Shown piece by piece: positions 1 to 7,710 of a stretch of DNA of 13,680 nt. Each line of letters starts with the position of its first letter. Within the stretch, counting starts at the first letter, position 1. The DNA is from Flavobacteriales bacterium (GTDB lineage: Bacteria > Bacteroidota > Bacteroidia > Flavobacteriales_D > Sanyastnellaceae): contig JAIYCK010000333.1 in NCBI GenBank assembly GCA_027488055.1, forward strand, positions 1 to 13,680. Direction: 5' to 3'. The position numbers and the translations under genes were made by a program. The notes under the pieces were generated by a model. The model searched no databases. It worked only from the letters and a program-made list of their open reading frames with translations, and was not told where the DNA came from.

Positions 1-2069
1 ATGATTGGCACGAAGCAGGACTTGCCATTCGCAAGCATGCGCATTGGTTGCACCTCGATGCAATACCCAATCTTCTGGCACAAAAACCAATTCATATTAC
101 GCATGTGACATGTGATTCATTTCATGGACAATGTGCGGCCTTGGCTCATTCCTTGAAGCAAAGTACTCCCGATGAATTGGCTTCTTCAGCGGTCATCCTG
201 CCTGACGAAAAATGGCTCATGCCTATTTTACATGCCTTGGCAGGACAAGGGCTCTTGACACAGCGTTTGAGCGAAAACATGCAGTATGGTCATCCATTGG
301 TCAAGTGGATTTCCTCTTTGTTGCACATTCATGGCCAACGCAGAGTGCATACACAAGGATATTTCAACCGCGATCTCATGGAGATTGTGGATTTGTCCAA
401 AGGTTGGATCTTGAGCCAATCTGCGGCTCAGGCGTTGCAAGATGTCTTGCTCAATGCGAGCAAAGGTTACTGGGATAAACAAAGTTTGAAGTCAGCGGCT
501 TGGTTCGACGATAAACCCGCAGCTTGGGAGTCTTTGTTTTTTCCCGCCTCTGGCAACCAACTGCTAAAAGCGATCGTTGGGATTATCGAAGGCGCATTGA
601 ATGAACAGACTGATGAAGAACAGAGCATTTTGCAGGCATTGTTCAATATCCAAACGGCTTTAATCGGCCTAGAAGATCAAGCCGAAGTTTCCACCATTAA
701 GTGGCTTTGGAATATGGAAGCGCAGCACTTGCGCATAGGTAGTATACGAAATCAAGCGGGTGAACTTCAAGTTTTACTCATGACAGATACCCGCGCGCTT
801 GATTTTGAGCGTGTATTTATCCCGGGACTGAATGAAGGAACGATTCCTAAAAAATCTGCCATGGAGTCCTTTATCCCATTTGATATTCGAGCCCTACAAG
901 GGATGAATTTGCCATTGGATGCAGAGGCCAGCTATGCATATGTTTTTTACCGATTGATACAACGGGCCTCCAGCTTGGTATTGTTTTCATCCACAGTGGA
1001 CATACAAAAGCGAGACCAAGAGGCTTCCCGTTATGTGCGTCAAATCAAGACGGAACTCCTTTCTGAAAATCCTGATATGAAATGGAGCGATGTCCATTTT
1101 CAATTGGATTTACCAGTTTCGCCTGCCTTGCAAATGCCGCCTCACAATGACTGGTCCAAGTCAAGAGTAGAGGAGCTCATAGCAGGAGGACTATCGGCAT
1201 CGGCTTTGAATAAATTCAAAGAGTGTCCGCTGGATTATTATTTCAGGTACATCGCCAAGGTAGGAGAAGCAGAAGAATTGGATGAAACCATTAGCGACGC
1301 AGAAATGGGAACATTGGCCCACACAGTTTTGGAAGATTTTTACAAAGATTTTATCAATCGATATCCTAGCAAGGATGATTTCGATGAGGTGATTGCGCAA
1401 CTCGACAAATGGATCGATGTGGCAGTTTCCAAATCGAAGCGACAAATGGATTTGAACGTTGGCAACAATGCGCTTATTCGTGTGACTACAAAGGGTATGT
1501 TGGAAAGGTATTTTCGCTTTGAGCAAGCGTCGCTTCAGGCCTATCCTATATCACGAGAAATCATAGCTGTAGAGCAGCCATTTGATTTTATGGCGGATCC
1601 TACCACAGGGGTGCGACTTCGAGGTAAGATGGATCGTGTCGAGCGATTGGGAAATAGCATTCGGATTTTAGATTATAAGACCGGTAAAGTTATGGAGGCC
1701 GATACTGAACTTAAAATGCGAACTAAGGCCAATGATTTATTTGATAAGCAAAGCAGTAAGATGATTCAGATCATGACTTATATATTGGCAGCACGCCACT
1801 TGTATCCGCATGCTGAATCAATTGATGCAGGCTTTATCTCTTTTCGCTCCATCGGCAAGGGATGGCAAATGTTCGAGTCGGATATTCCATTTGATCAATG
1901 TGAACAAGGATTCAAGAAATTTCTCAATGAGATAATCGAACGAATGAGGCAAATGGGCACATGGGAGCATACACAGGGTGCTAGATACTGTGAATATTGC
2001 GAGTCATTGGGTTTTGATTTGGAGTCAGAAACTGCAATGAAAACTGAAGGAGACGAATCAACGGAATAA
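1..2069 (+). CDS. AddB-like helicase/PD-(D/E)XK exonuclease (RecB-family nuclease), 5'-truncated
   Basis: The reading frame is open from base 3 to the TAA at 2067-2069 with no stop at the left edge, so the true start lies upstream; the TTG at 48 is only an internal codon. The 688 visible residues look like the C-terminal part of an AddB/RecB-family protein used in processing double-strand DNA ends. Numbered from base 3, the first half carries a degenerate UvrD-like helicase region with the segment VFIPGLNEGTIP. The C-terminal half is a PDDEXK_1 nuclease: GTLAHTVLEDFY, Asp544 in KMDRV, Asp557 and Lys559 in LDYKTG, and a downstream QxxxY (QIMTY), so the catalytic set looks complete. Cys408, Cys663 and Cys666 match three of the four iron-sulfur ligands of AddB, while the fourth position is Asp672. 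An addA partner is not visible. The family call is firm; the exact orthology is less so. Confidence 0.85.
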   Translation, partial: DWHEAGLAIRKHAHWLHLDAIPNLLAQKPIHITHVTCDSFHGQCAALAHSLKQSTPDELASSAVILPDEKWLMPILHALAGQGLLTQRLSENMQYGHPLVKWISSLLHIHGQRRVHTQGYFNRDLMEIVDLSKGWILSQSAAQALQDVLLNASKGYWDKQSLKSAAWFDDKPAAWESLFFPASGNQLLKAIVGIIEGALNEQTDEEQSILQALFNIQTALIGLEDQAEVSTIKWLWNMEAQHLRIGSIRNQAGELQVLLMTDTRALDFERVFIPGLNEGTIPKKSAMESFIPFDIRALQGMNLPLDAEASYAYVFYRLIQRASSLVLFSSTVDIQKRDQEASRYVRQIKTELLSENPDMKWSDVHFQLDLPVSPALQMPPHNDWSKSRVEELIAGGLSASALNKFKECPLDYYFRYIAKVGEAEELDETISDAEMGTLAHTVLEDFYKDFINRYPSKDDFDEVIAQLDKWIDVAVSKSKRQMDLNVGNNALIRVTTKGMLERYFRFEQASLQAYPISREIIAVEQPFDFMADPTTGVRLRGKMDRVERLGNSIRILDYKTGKVMEADTELKMRTKANDLFDKQSSKMIQIMTYILAARHLYPHAESIDAGFISFRSIGKGWQMFESDIPFDQCEQGFKKFLNEIIERMRQMGTWEHTQGARYCEYCESLGFDLESETAMKTEGDESTE

Positions 2070-3533
2070 TTTACGGCGCAATTGCTGCAGTGCCAGATTG
2101 ATGTCGGGGACAAATCGAAATGCATACATCGCCCACCAGAAGGGAATACTAAATGCAACAGCTCGGATTAATATCGTCCAAATGTGATGCTCACTCATTG
2201 GAATAAACACAGTGATGGCCATGCAGGCTCCGCAAAGCAATAAGATTTTGATGAAGACCCATGAATAGGGTTGCAGTCCGAATTTGTTCCAAATAAAAAA
2301 ATAGCGCAAAGCATTAAACAGAAGATAGGTTATGCAGCAGGCTAGTCCAGCACCATCGATGCCATAGATTGGAATCAAAAGTAAGTTGCTCACCGTGCTG
2401 ATCACTACCAAACTGAACATGAAGTAGGTGTCGTATCGGTAATACTTGGAGGTGGCTATGATCACTCCATTGACACCTGTCGCCATATCAATTAGAAAAC
2501 CGAGACTAATCAATAGAATGGTCCATTTGCCGCTTTGGTAAGCCGCAGGCATGAGCTCCATCAGTGGATCGATGCAAATACAAAGACCGGCAAAAAGGAA
2601 GAGCCCCATCACAAACTGATTCAGACACGTTTTGAAATACACATTGCGAATATTGTGTAGGTCATTGTCTTTCCATGATTGGGCAATGACTGGACTGGCT
2701 ATACGAATGATGCTTCGTGCGGGAATTTGTATCATACTGCCAAAATTGGCGGCCACCGTAAAAATACCAGCAGCGGAAAGACCGAGCATATCGTTCACAA
2801 TGACTTTGTCGATGGAACTGATGAGGAGACTGCTTAAGCCGGTAATGATTGAAAATAAAGCCACTTTGCGCATCTCTTTTTTCAGGGATGGTGTTAAAAA
2901 GGCAAAATTTGGTCTGGTGAACCATTGATTGCGACGAATGAGATATCCAGCTAAAATGAGCGATATAGAACAAAAAGAACCGCAATAAAGCAAGAGAAAG
3001 GAATCGAAATCAATATAGCCATTGAAATACAAGAAGGCCACCACCAAGATGAAAACTCTCAAGAGCACCTCTTTGATGAGGACACCAATGGTGGAGTGCA
3101 TAATGGATCTGGAATACGCATCGAATACATTGAAGAGTGCCCAAAAAAAGGTGAGGGGAATCAAGTAATAGTGATTCTGGGCAAAGAGGGCTGATTTTTC
3201 TATATTTCGTGCGACAATCCAATCACTGCTCACTACATAAATGCCTAGAAAAAGCAGGAAGCCAATGCACGAAAGGAGCAATGGGTAAAAAAGAAATCCT
3301 TGGTAAGAAGGATGATCTCGAAAGGTAGGAAATAGGCGCATTGTGACGCCCGTCATCCCCAGATTACTCAGAGAACCAGTTAGAATTGAGATATTGATCA
3401 ATAGACTGATAAGCCCATTTTGTTCGGGGCTCAGCCATTGCACATTGACAAACCACACCGTCACAAAACCGAGAGCCGCACCTATGTATGAATAGATGGC
3501 ATTTCTGGTAGCTTGTTGTACGACGATTCCCAA
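2058..3533 (-). CDS. Wzx-like polysaccharide flippase (MOP superfamily)
   Basis: The 491-residue protein is hydrophobic throughout, with about 12-14 likely membrane segments, and belongs by appearance to the MOP/polysaccharide_synt family that moves undecaprenyl-linked oligosaccharides across the inner membrane. Its opening (GIVVQQATRNAIYSYIGAAL) resembles the N-terminus of Bacteroidota oligosaccharide flippases, including the conserved leading GI-x-x-(R/Q)Q-x-x-x-N pattern. The start is a TTG (3531-3533). No ATG precedes it in frame before the TAA at 3579-3581, and the next in-frame ATG is about 60 residues in, which would remove the first membrane segments. As the last gene of the Pse locus it probably exports the finished glycan unit. 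Its TGA (2058-2060) lies inside the 3' end of the convergent nuclease gene. The substrate is inferred only from context. Confidence 0.85.
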   Translation of the reverse strand: MGIVVQQATRNAIYSYIGAALGFVTVWFVNVQWLSPEQNGLISLLINISILTGSLSNLGMTGVTMRLFPTFRDHPSYQGFLFYPLLLSCIGFLLFLGIYVVSSDWIVARNIEKSALFAQNHYYLIPLTFFWALFNVFDAYSRSIMHSTIGVLIKEVLLRVFILVVAFLYFNGYIDFDSFLLLYCGSFCSISLILAGYLIRRNQWFTRPNFAFLTPSLKKEMRKVALFSIITGLSSLLISSIDKVIVNDMLGLSAAGIFTVAANFGSMIQIPARSIIRIASPVIAQSWKDNDLHNIRNVYFKTCLNQFVMGLFLFAGLCICIDPLMELMPAAYQSGKWTILLISLGFLIDMATGVNGVIIATSKYYRYDTYFMFSLVVISTVSNLLLIPIYGIDGAGLACCITYLLFNALRYFFIWNKFGLQPYSWVFIKILLLCGACMAITVFIPMSEHHIWTILIRAVAFSIPFWWAMYAFRFVPDINLALQQLRRKLFR

Positions 3534-3573
3534 GGTGATTCGTTTTAGGATTACAATGCTAATGAAAGCGACA

Positions 3574-3581
3574 CAAACTTA
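3574..3581 (-). promoter_or_regulatory. Candidate -7 element (TAAGTTTG) upstream of the flippase gene
   Basis: Read on the minus strand the octamer matches the Bacteroidota TAnnTTTG consensus exactly and lies 40 nt before the flippase TTG start, inside the 79-nt gap after pseI. A TTG lies further upstream (plus-strand CAA at 3608-3610), but its 26-nt spacer is longer than usual, so the -33 match is poor. It would let the flippase be transcribed independently of the operon. Confidence 0.35.
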
Positions 3582-3612
3582 GCTGCTCTAATTGTTGGAT
3601 TTATCACCAATC

Positions 3613-4635
3613 TTATTGCACATCTTCCGCTTGCAGGGGTTTCCCGGGTGCAAGGTCATGGGCGGCGGTTTTGCCCAAAACTTCGGTCCACGCGCGAGGA
3701 GGCAGACCAAGGGCAGGTCGAATGATTTTTAAGTTATCTTCCGTGAGCTCAGCACCTTTGGATATCGGCTGAGCGACATAGATCGAACGCTTGAACAAAC
3801 GGTTCTTTTCTTCATTGGTTTGTACTTCCAATTGGACATGACCCAGCGCCAACTGTGCTTGTCGACACTCATGGACCAATTGCTTCATCTCCTGTGGCTC
3901 CATGCTGAAAGCGCTGTCAACTCCGCCATCAGCTCTGTTCAAGGTAAAGTGTTTTTCGATTACCGAAGCGCCCAATGCGATTGCGGCCACAGATACACCG
4001 ATTCCCATCGTGTGGTCGGAAAGTCCAATGCGACAACCAAAACGATTTTTTAGAAATGGGATGGTAATCAGATTGGTGTTGTCGGCTGTCGCTGGATATG
4101 TACTCGTGCACTTGAGCAAGGTGAGGTCGGTGCATCCTGCATTGCGCAGCACCTCAGCGCTTTCTTCAATCTCTTCAAGCGAAGCGACTCCGGTACTCAT
4201 GATCACTGGTTTGCCGGTGGAAGCGACCTTGCGCAACAGCGGGTGATGTGTGTTTTCGAAGGAGGCAATTTTATACAGCGGGACATCCAACGACTCCAGG
4301 AAATCTACTGCAGACTCATCAAATGGCGAACTAAAGGCCACCATGCCTAATTCCTTGGCTAAATCAAAAATGGGTTTGTGCCATTCCCAGGGGGTATAAG
4401 CCTCTTGGTAAAGCTGATAGAGTTCCTTGCCTTTCCAAAGAGATTGATCATCTTCAATGGTCATGACGCCTTTCATCGTAATGGTGTCAGCGGTATAGGT
4501 TTGCAATTTGAGCGCATGCACTCCAGTGGAAGCCGCCGCGCGCACAATATCTAGGGCACGCTCGAGTGATTGATTGTGGTTGCCACTCATTTCGGCAATG
4601 ATAAATGGCTCCTGATCGCTGGGAAATTGAAACAT
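3613..4635 (-). CDS. pseI: Pseudaminic acid synthase PseI (NeuB family)
   Basis: PseI condenses the free 2,4-diacetamido-trideoxy-altrose sugar with phosphoenolpyruvate to give the nine-carbon pseudaminic acid. The 340 residues show the NeuB TIM-barrel domain (about 10-265) with IAEMSGNHNQ at the start, KLQTYTADT near 45, SDHTMG near 205-211 and EKHFTLNRADGG near 228-240, followed by a C-terminal SAF (antifreeze-like) domain from about 283 to the end. Length and domain order are normal for the family. The RADGGVDSAFSMEP stretch favours PseI over sialic (NeuB) or legionaminic acid synthases, although specificity cannot be settled by eye. It starts with ATG at 4635, 81 nt after the pseG-pseH stop. 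No terminator is evident in that gap. A weak TTGGTTTG (4664-4671, minus) deviates from the promoter consensus at one base. Confidence 0.93.
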   Translation of the reverse strand: MFQFPSDQEPFIIAEMSGNHNQSLERALDIVRAAASTGVHALKLQTYTADTITMKGVMTIEDDQSLWKGKELYQLYQEAYTPWEWHKPIFDLAKELGMVAFSSPFDESAVDFLESLDVPLYKIASFENTHHPLLRKVASTGKPVIMSTGVASLEEIEESAEVLRNAGCTDLTLLKCTSTYPATADNTNLITIPFLKNRFGCRIGLSDHTMGIGVSVAAIALGASVIEKHFTLNRADGGVDSAFSMEPQEMKQLVHECRQAQLALGHVQLEVQTNEEKNRLFKRSIYVAQPISKGAELTEDNLKIIRPALGLPPRAWTEVLGKTAAHDLAPGKPLQAEDVQ

Positions 4636-4716
4636 GTGGCTAATTTAATCGCACCAACCTTACCAAACCAACTCAATGTGAAAGGAAGCTGAAATGCTTA
4701 TTTTCATTTGTATACC

Positions 4717-6174
4717 TCAATGAATTTCTTTGGTCAGTACAAATTGATCATTTAGTTCGACTCTTTTGTAATTTTCGAAGGATTTGAGCGAAGCTTGGTT
4801 CCCCGTTTTGACCAGTGCAATGAATCTTCTAATCTGCGGCCAATGTGATTGCACAAGCTGTTCCCCAAGGGAGATTATTTTTTTTCCGAGTCCTTTTCCC
4901 CGGTGCTCTGTAGCAATGGAGAAATGGATGGTGGCCTCCTCGTTTTGCCTTGTAAATCGGATCACTCCAAATTCTAATGTATCGCTGTGCAAAATGAATA
5001 GGACTGTGTTTTCATCTTGGAGTTTTTGCGCGAGCCATTGGGTATGCGCATCCAAAGGAATAGGGTTGGAATCAAATGAATTTAATCTGACATCGGGATC
5101 ATTGGTCCAATTATAGAGCGTCATTAAATCTTTCATAGTCGCTCTGCGAAGTCGCAATGCATTTGGTTCGAAGAGCAGCGGCAATTGATGATGTGCGATT
5201 TCAAAGACTTCCATCTGCTTTTCAACCATTGTCAGCGCCTTGTGGGGTTGAGCGAAAATCTTTAGAATCTCATCTACAATGGCGACTTCATCCACATCGT
5301 TTAATTTTCCCAGTGGGTACGCTAAATTCCGATCGATCAATCCATGATAGTTATCAAATTGATTGTCTGCTGTGATCCCCGTCAACACGATCATTCCAAC
5401 ACTGCATCCCTCCAGGGCAATGGTGCTGGCTGGACAAATTAATGTGTCGCAGATGGACATGAGCTGGTATAATTCTACATCACTTAAGTCCTCATGTATT
5501 TTGGCAAGTGGTGCATGTTCGTTCGTCCATTGCGTTAATGTCTCGTAGTGCGGATTAAGCCGACTCACCAACAAATGAATGGAGTTAAGGCCATCAATGG
5601 ACAAACAGGCCTCCGCCATTTTTAGTGTATTGTTGGGCACGTCAGAAGCGCCCATGCTTATAATTACATGGCCAGGGAATTGAAGCGGTCGATTGCGTTT
5701 GGCTGGTCCATGCATAAAGGCTGGCCGCAACATGCGAAAGGCATATCCTAGGTGCAGTTGAGTGTAATTTTCGCAACTATAATTTTCTGATTTGACTCCA
5801 CCACTGTGATTGATCACATGATCGGCCACATGGTGCCAGGCATGCAAATCATCAATCACATAAAGCAAATGACCGTGCTTTTTAATTTCTTGTTGCCACA
5901 CGGTTTGTAAAGAGTAACTATCTAGAAGCACTGTGTCAGAATCAGCTATGTGCTCTAGCATTTGTTGTGCATCTCGGAGCTCATTGGTGGTGCGTTTTAG
6001 AATGGTATAAGGCAATTGTTGTCGATGCAAAAAATCATACACAGGAGCATCTGTTTCGAGCAAATAAAAATGGCAGTCGCATTGGGGAGGCAGCTGACGG
6101 GCGATTGAAACACAACGCATCAAATGGCCCATTCCAAGGTTCGTCCCCGCATCAACTCGAATCGCTAATTTCAT
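4717..6174 (-). CDS. pseG: PseG UDP-sugar hydrolase fused to a PseH-like GNAT acetyltransferase
   Basis: The 485 residues form two enzymes. Residues 1 to about 335 are PseG, a GT-B fold hydrolase that removes UDP from the diacetamido-altrose nucleotide: MKLAIRVDAGTNLGMGHLMRC contains His17, the known catalytic position, followed by an SMGASD loop and a C-terminal ASTIALEG...ADNQ segment. Residues of about 340-485 are a GNAT domain (LRLRRATMKDLMTLYNWTND, then the acetyl-CoA loop HRGKGLGKK), resembling PseH, which N-acetylates the 4-amino group one step earlier. The two halves therefore cover consecutive reactions. The start at 6174 is preferred over the ATG at 6183: it gives the standard PseG N-terminus and overlaps the upstream dioxygenase stop as ATGA, implying coupled translation. 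GMGH replaces the commoner GTGH and GASD the commoner GGSD; neither change touches His17. Confidence 0.9.
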   Translation of the reverse strand: MKLAIRVDAGTNLGMGHLMRCVSIARQLPPQCDCHFYLLETDAPVYDFLHRQQLPYTILKRTTNELRDAQQMLEHIADSDTVLLDSYSLQTVWQQEIKKHGHLLYVIDDLHAWHHVADHVINHSGGVKSENYSCENYTQLHLGYAFRMLRPAFMHGPAKRNRPLQFPGHVIISMGASDVPNNTLKMAEACLSIDGLNSIHLLVSRLNPHYETLTQWTNEHAPLAKIHEDLSDVELYQLMSICDTLICPASTIALEGCSVGMIVLTGITADNQFDNYHGLIDRNLAYPLGKLNDVDEVAIVDEILKIFAQPHKALTMVEKQMEVFEIAHHQLPLLFEPNALRLRRATMKDLMTLYNWTNDPDVRLNSFDSNPIPLDAHTQWLAQKLQDENTVLFILHSDTLEFGVIRFTRQNEEATIHFSIATEHRGKGLGKKIISLGEQLVQSHWPQIRRFIALVKTGNQASLKSFENYKRVELNDQFVLTKEIH

Positions 6175-6986
6175 GACTGCCATTTCAAAGGTTCAATCAA
6201 TTCTACGCCCTTCGCTTTGCAAAGGCCGCGAACTTGATCATTGTATGCGCTGCATTGCAGGTTGTCTAATACATCCGGCCTTTTCAACATGTAGTCTTGT
6301 ATGTAGTGATCTACAAATTTGCCCTTCACACCGAAGGTCATGAACAGCGACATGCGCTGTTTTTGTTGATCTTTTTTAAGAAAGCGTGGAATCCGGTTTT
6401 CAATGCTACTTGCATCAATGGAGATGCCCTTCAATCCCTTTATACGAACTGCATTTCCACTGTGCAAGGTCTTGAGGCTCCATGCTGCTACATCGCCCAT
6501 CTCGGTGTCTAAAAAGACTGATTTTCCGGACTTATTGCGGTGACTGCTCACTTTGATCTTGAGTCCGCCACTGTATACTTTGTGATCTTGGAGGTAGATT
6601 CCCATGCGCAAAATATTGTAGCCAGGTTCCCAGTCCAAACCCTTCCCAAAAGTACGGTCCACTGCATCGCGATGAAATCCTCGAGCTCCAGTGCCGATTT
6701 GATAGGTGCTGTCGCCAAAATAGGCGATGTCAGGAGTTTGCAGCAGGTCGCGCGCCATGCTAAGGATGCGTTCGTCGAGCAGAATGGAACGCAGGTGCTC
6801 TTTGCTGAGCAGGTCGCCTTTGGCATAACAGGCATCTGTTTTCATCACAGGATGAGTGAGTCCATTGGATGCGTCAAGTGTAAATTGCTGCTCTACTTGA
6901 GCGCGCATTCGTTCGATTTCCGCTGATGAAAAGACACCGAATTTGAGCGCATAACCTTGATCTTCAAAAAGTGCGGCTGGTTTCAT
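6171..6986 (-). CDS. PhyH-family Fe(II)/2-oxoglutarate-dependent dioxygenase
   Basis: The protein is probably a cytoplasmic non-haem iron oxygenase, likely a hydroxylase, of the phytanoyl-CoA dioxygenase family. From the ATG at 6986 it has 271 residues. The iron-binding triad is visible as His105-x-Asp107 (GFHRDAV) and His175 (TLHSGN), and Arg181 (AVRIKG) is a plausible 2-oxoglutarate anchor. The ATG at 7016 would overlap the upstream gene by 26 nt. The start at 6986 leaves a 4-nt gap and gives MKPAALFEDQGYALKFGVFS, a typical PhyH N-terminus. Its stop overlaps pseG as ATGA, so it is made with the Pse enzymes. It has no role in the canonical pathway, and its substrate (sugar, nucleotide sugar or glycan carrier) is unknown. 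The family call is good; sugar modification is inference from the operon. Confidence 0.8.
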   Translation of the reverse strand: MKPAALFEDQGYALKFGVFSSAEIERMRAQVEQQFTLDASNGLTHPVMKTDACYAKGDLLSKEHLRSILLDERILSMARDLLQTPDIAYFGDSTYQIGTGARGFHRDAVDRTFGKGLDWEPGYNILRMGIYLQDHKVYSGGLKIKVSSHRNKSGKSVFLDTEMGDVAAWSLKTLHSGNAVRIKGLKGISIDASSIENRIPRFLKKDQQKQRMSLFMTFGVKGKFVDHYIQDYMLKRPDVLDNLQCSAYNDQVRGLCKAKGVELIEPLKWQS

Positions 6987-6990
6987 TTGG

Positions 6991-7710
6991 TTATTTCTTT
7001 TGTTCAATATGTGCATTGATCTGGCCTAACGCAGGGTGGGCATGCATCAACGCATGAATTTGATGATACGACAATTGACTTGCTCCAAAATGCGTTTCAA
7101 GATACTGACAAAGTTCGTAATCTTCTGGTGTATCAATGCATAGGCGCCATTGACTTTCATCAGGCGATTGTGCCACATTGTAGAGTTGCATTCGACCATT
7201 TTTGTTTTGCCAAAGATAGGGAGTCACATGTTCGTGATCATACGCGTCATTGCTCTGTTGCAGTGCTTCAAGCAAGAGGGATGAATGAAATATCTCGAAG
7301 TCGAAACCCCTGGCGTAAGTGCGCGGAAAACAATTGCTCACGTAGGCATCGCAGGTTTGGAATTCATTCAAAAGTGCGACTCCTTGCATGATGAGATCTG
7401 GATCAATGAATGGACAATCTGAGGTTACGCGCACGATCCAATCCGCGGGGTAGCGCTCTATGGCATCGGCAAAGCGCTGAAGGACGTCCGTTTCACTTCC
7501 CCTTACGATGTCGACTTCATACTGCTTTGCAATTTCAAGCAGCGCGTCGTCCGCTGCATTGGAGGTACACGCCATACAGACTGGAAGTCCTGACTTCTTC
7601 AATCGGATCAGATGATGGGCCAGAACCGTTTCACTGCCCAAAGGCATGAGTATTTTTCCGGGCAATCTGCTGCTGGTCATGCGACATTGTGTAATGATTC
7701 GTACCGTCAT
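6991..7710 (-). CDS. spsF: SpsF-type cytidylyltransferase, probable CMP-pseudaminate synthetase
   Basis: It probably activates pseudaminic acid with CTP to CMP-Pse, the donor used by glycosyltransferases. The 239 residues match the SpsF (COG1861) type of nucleotidyltransferase: RMTSSRLPGKILMPLG near residue 10 as the nucleotide-binding signature, RGSETDVLQRFADA near 70, VRVTSDCPFIDPDL near 95, YVSNCFPRTYARGFDFE near 125, and EHVTPYLWQN near 160. Canonical PseF proteins start with an IPARGGSKRI-type signature, which is absent. In Bacillus subtilis spsF lies with spsE (NeuB-like) and spsG (PseG-like), the same company as here, which supports the role. The ATG at 7710 overlaps the acyltransferase TGA as ATGA, and the stop is 4 nt before the dioxygenase start. 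The family assignment is good; the substrate is inferred. Confidence 0.8.
   Translation of the reverse strand: MTVRIITQCRMTSSRLPGKILMPLGSETVLAHHLIRLKKSGLPVCMACTSNAADDALLEIAKQYEVDIVRGSETDVLQRFADAIERYPADWIVRVTSDCPFIDPDLIMQGVALLNEFQTCDAYVSNCFPRTYARGFDFEIFHSSLLLEALQQSNDAYDHEHVTPYLWQNKNGRMQLYNVAQSPDESQWRLCIDTPEDYELCQYLETHFGASQLSYHQIHALMHAHPALGQINAHIEQKK

Noticed and set aside
48..50. TTG at 48 as the start of the nuclease gene
   Set aside because: The frame is open to the left edge and the protein lacks the N-terminal part of its family, so the gene starts outside the window.
4636..4716. Terminator between pseG and pseI
   Set aside because: Only a weak 5-bp pairing (AAATG with CATTT) can be drawn, with no following T-tract on the minus strand, so read-through into pseI is likely.
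6181..6183. ATG at 6183 as the pseG start
   Set aside because: The ATG at 6174 yields the family N-terminus with His at position 17 and an ATGA overlap with the upstream stop.
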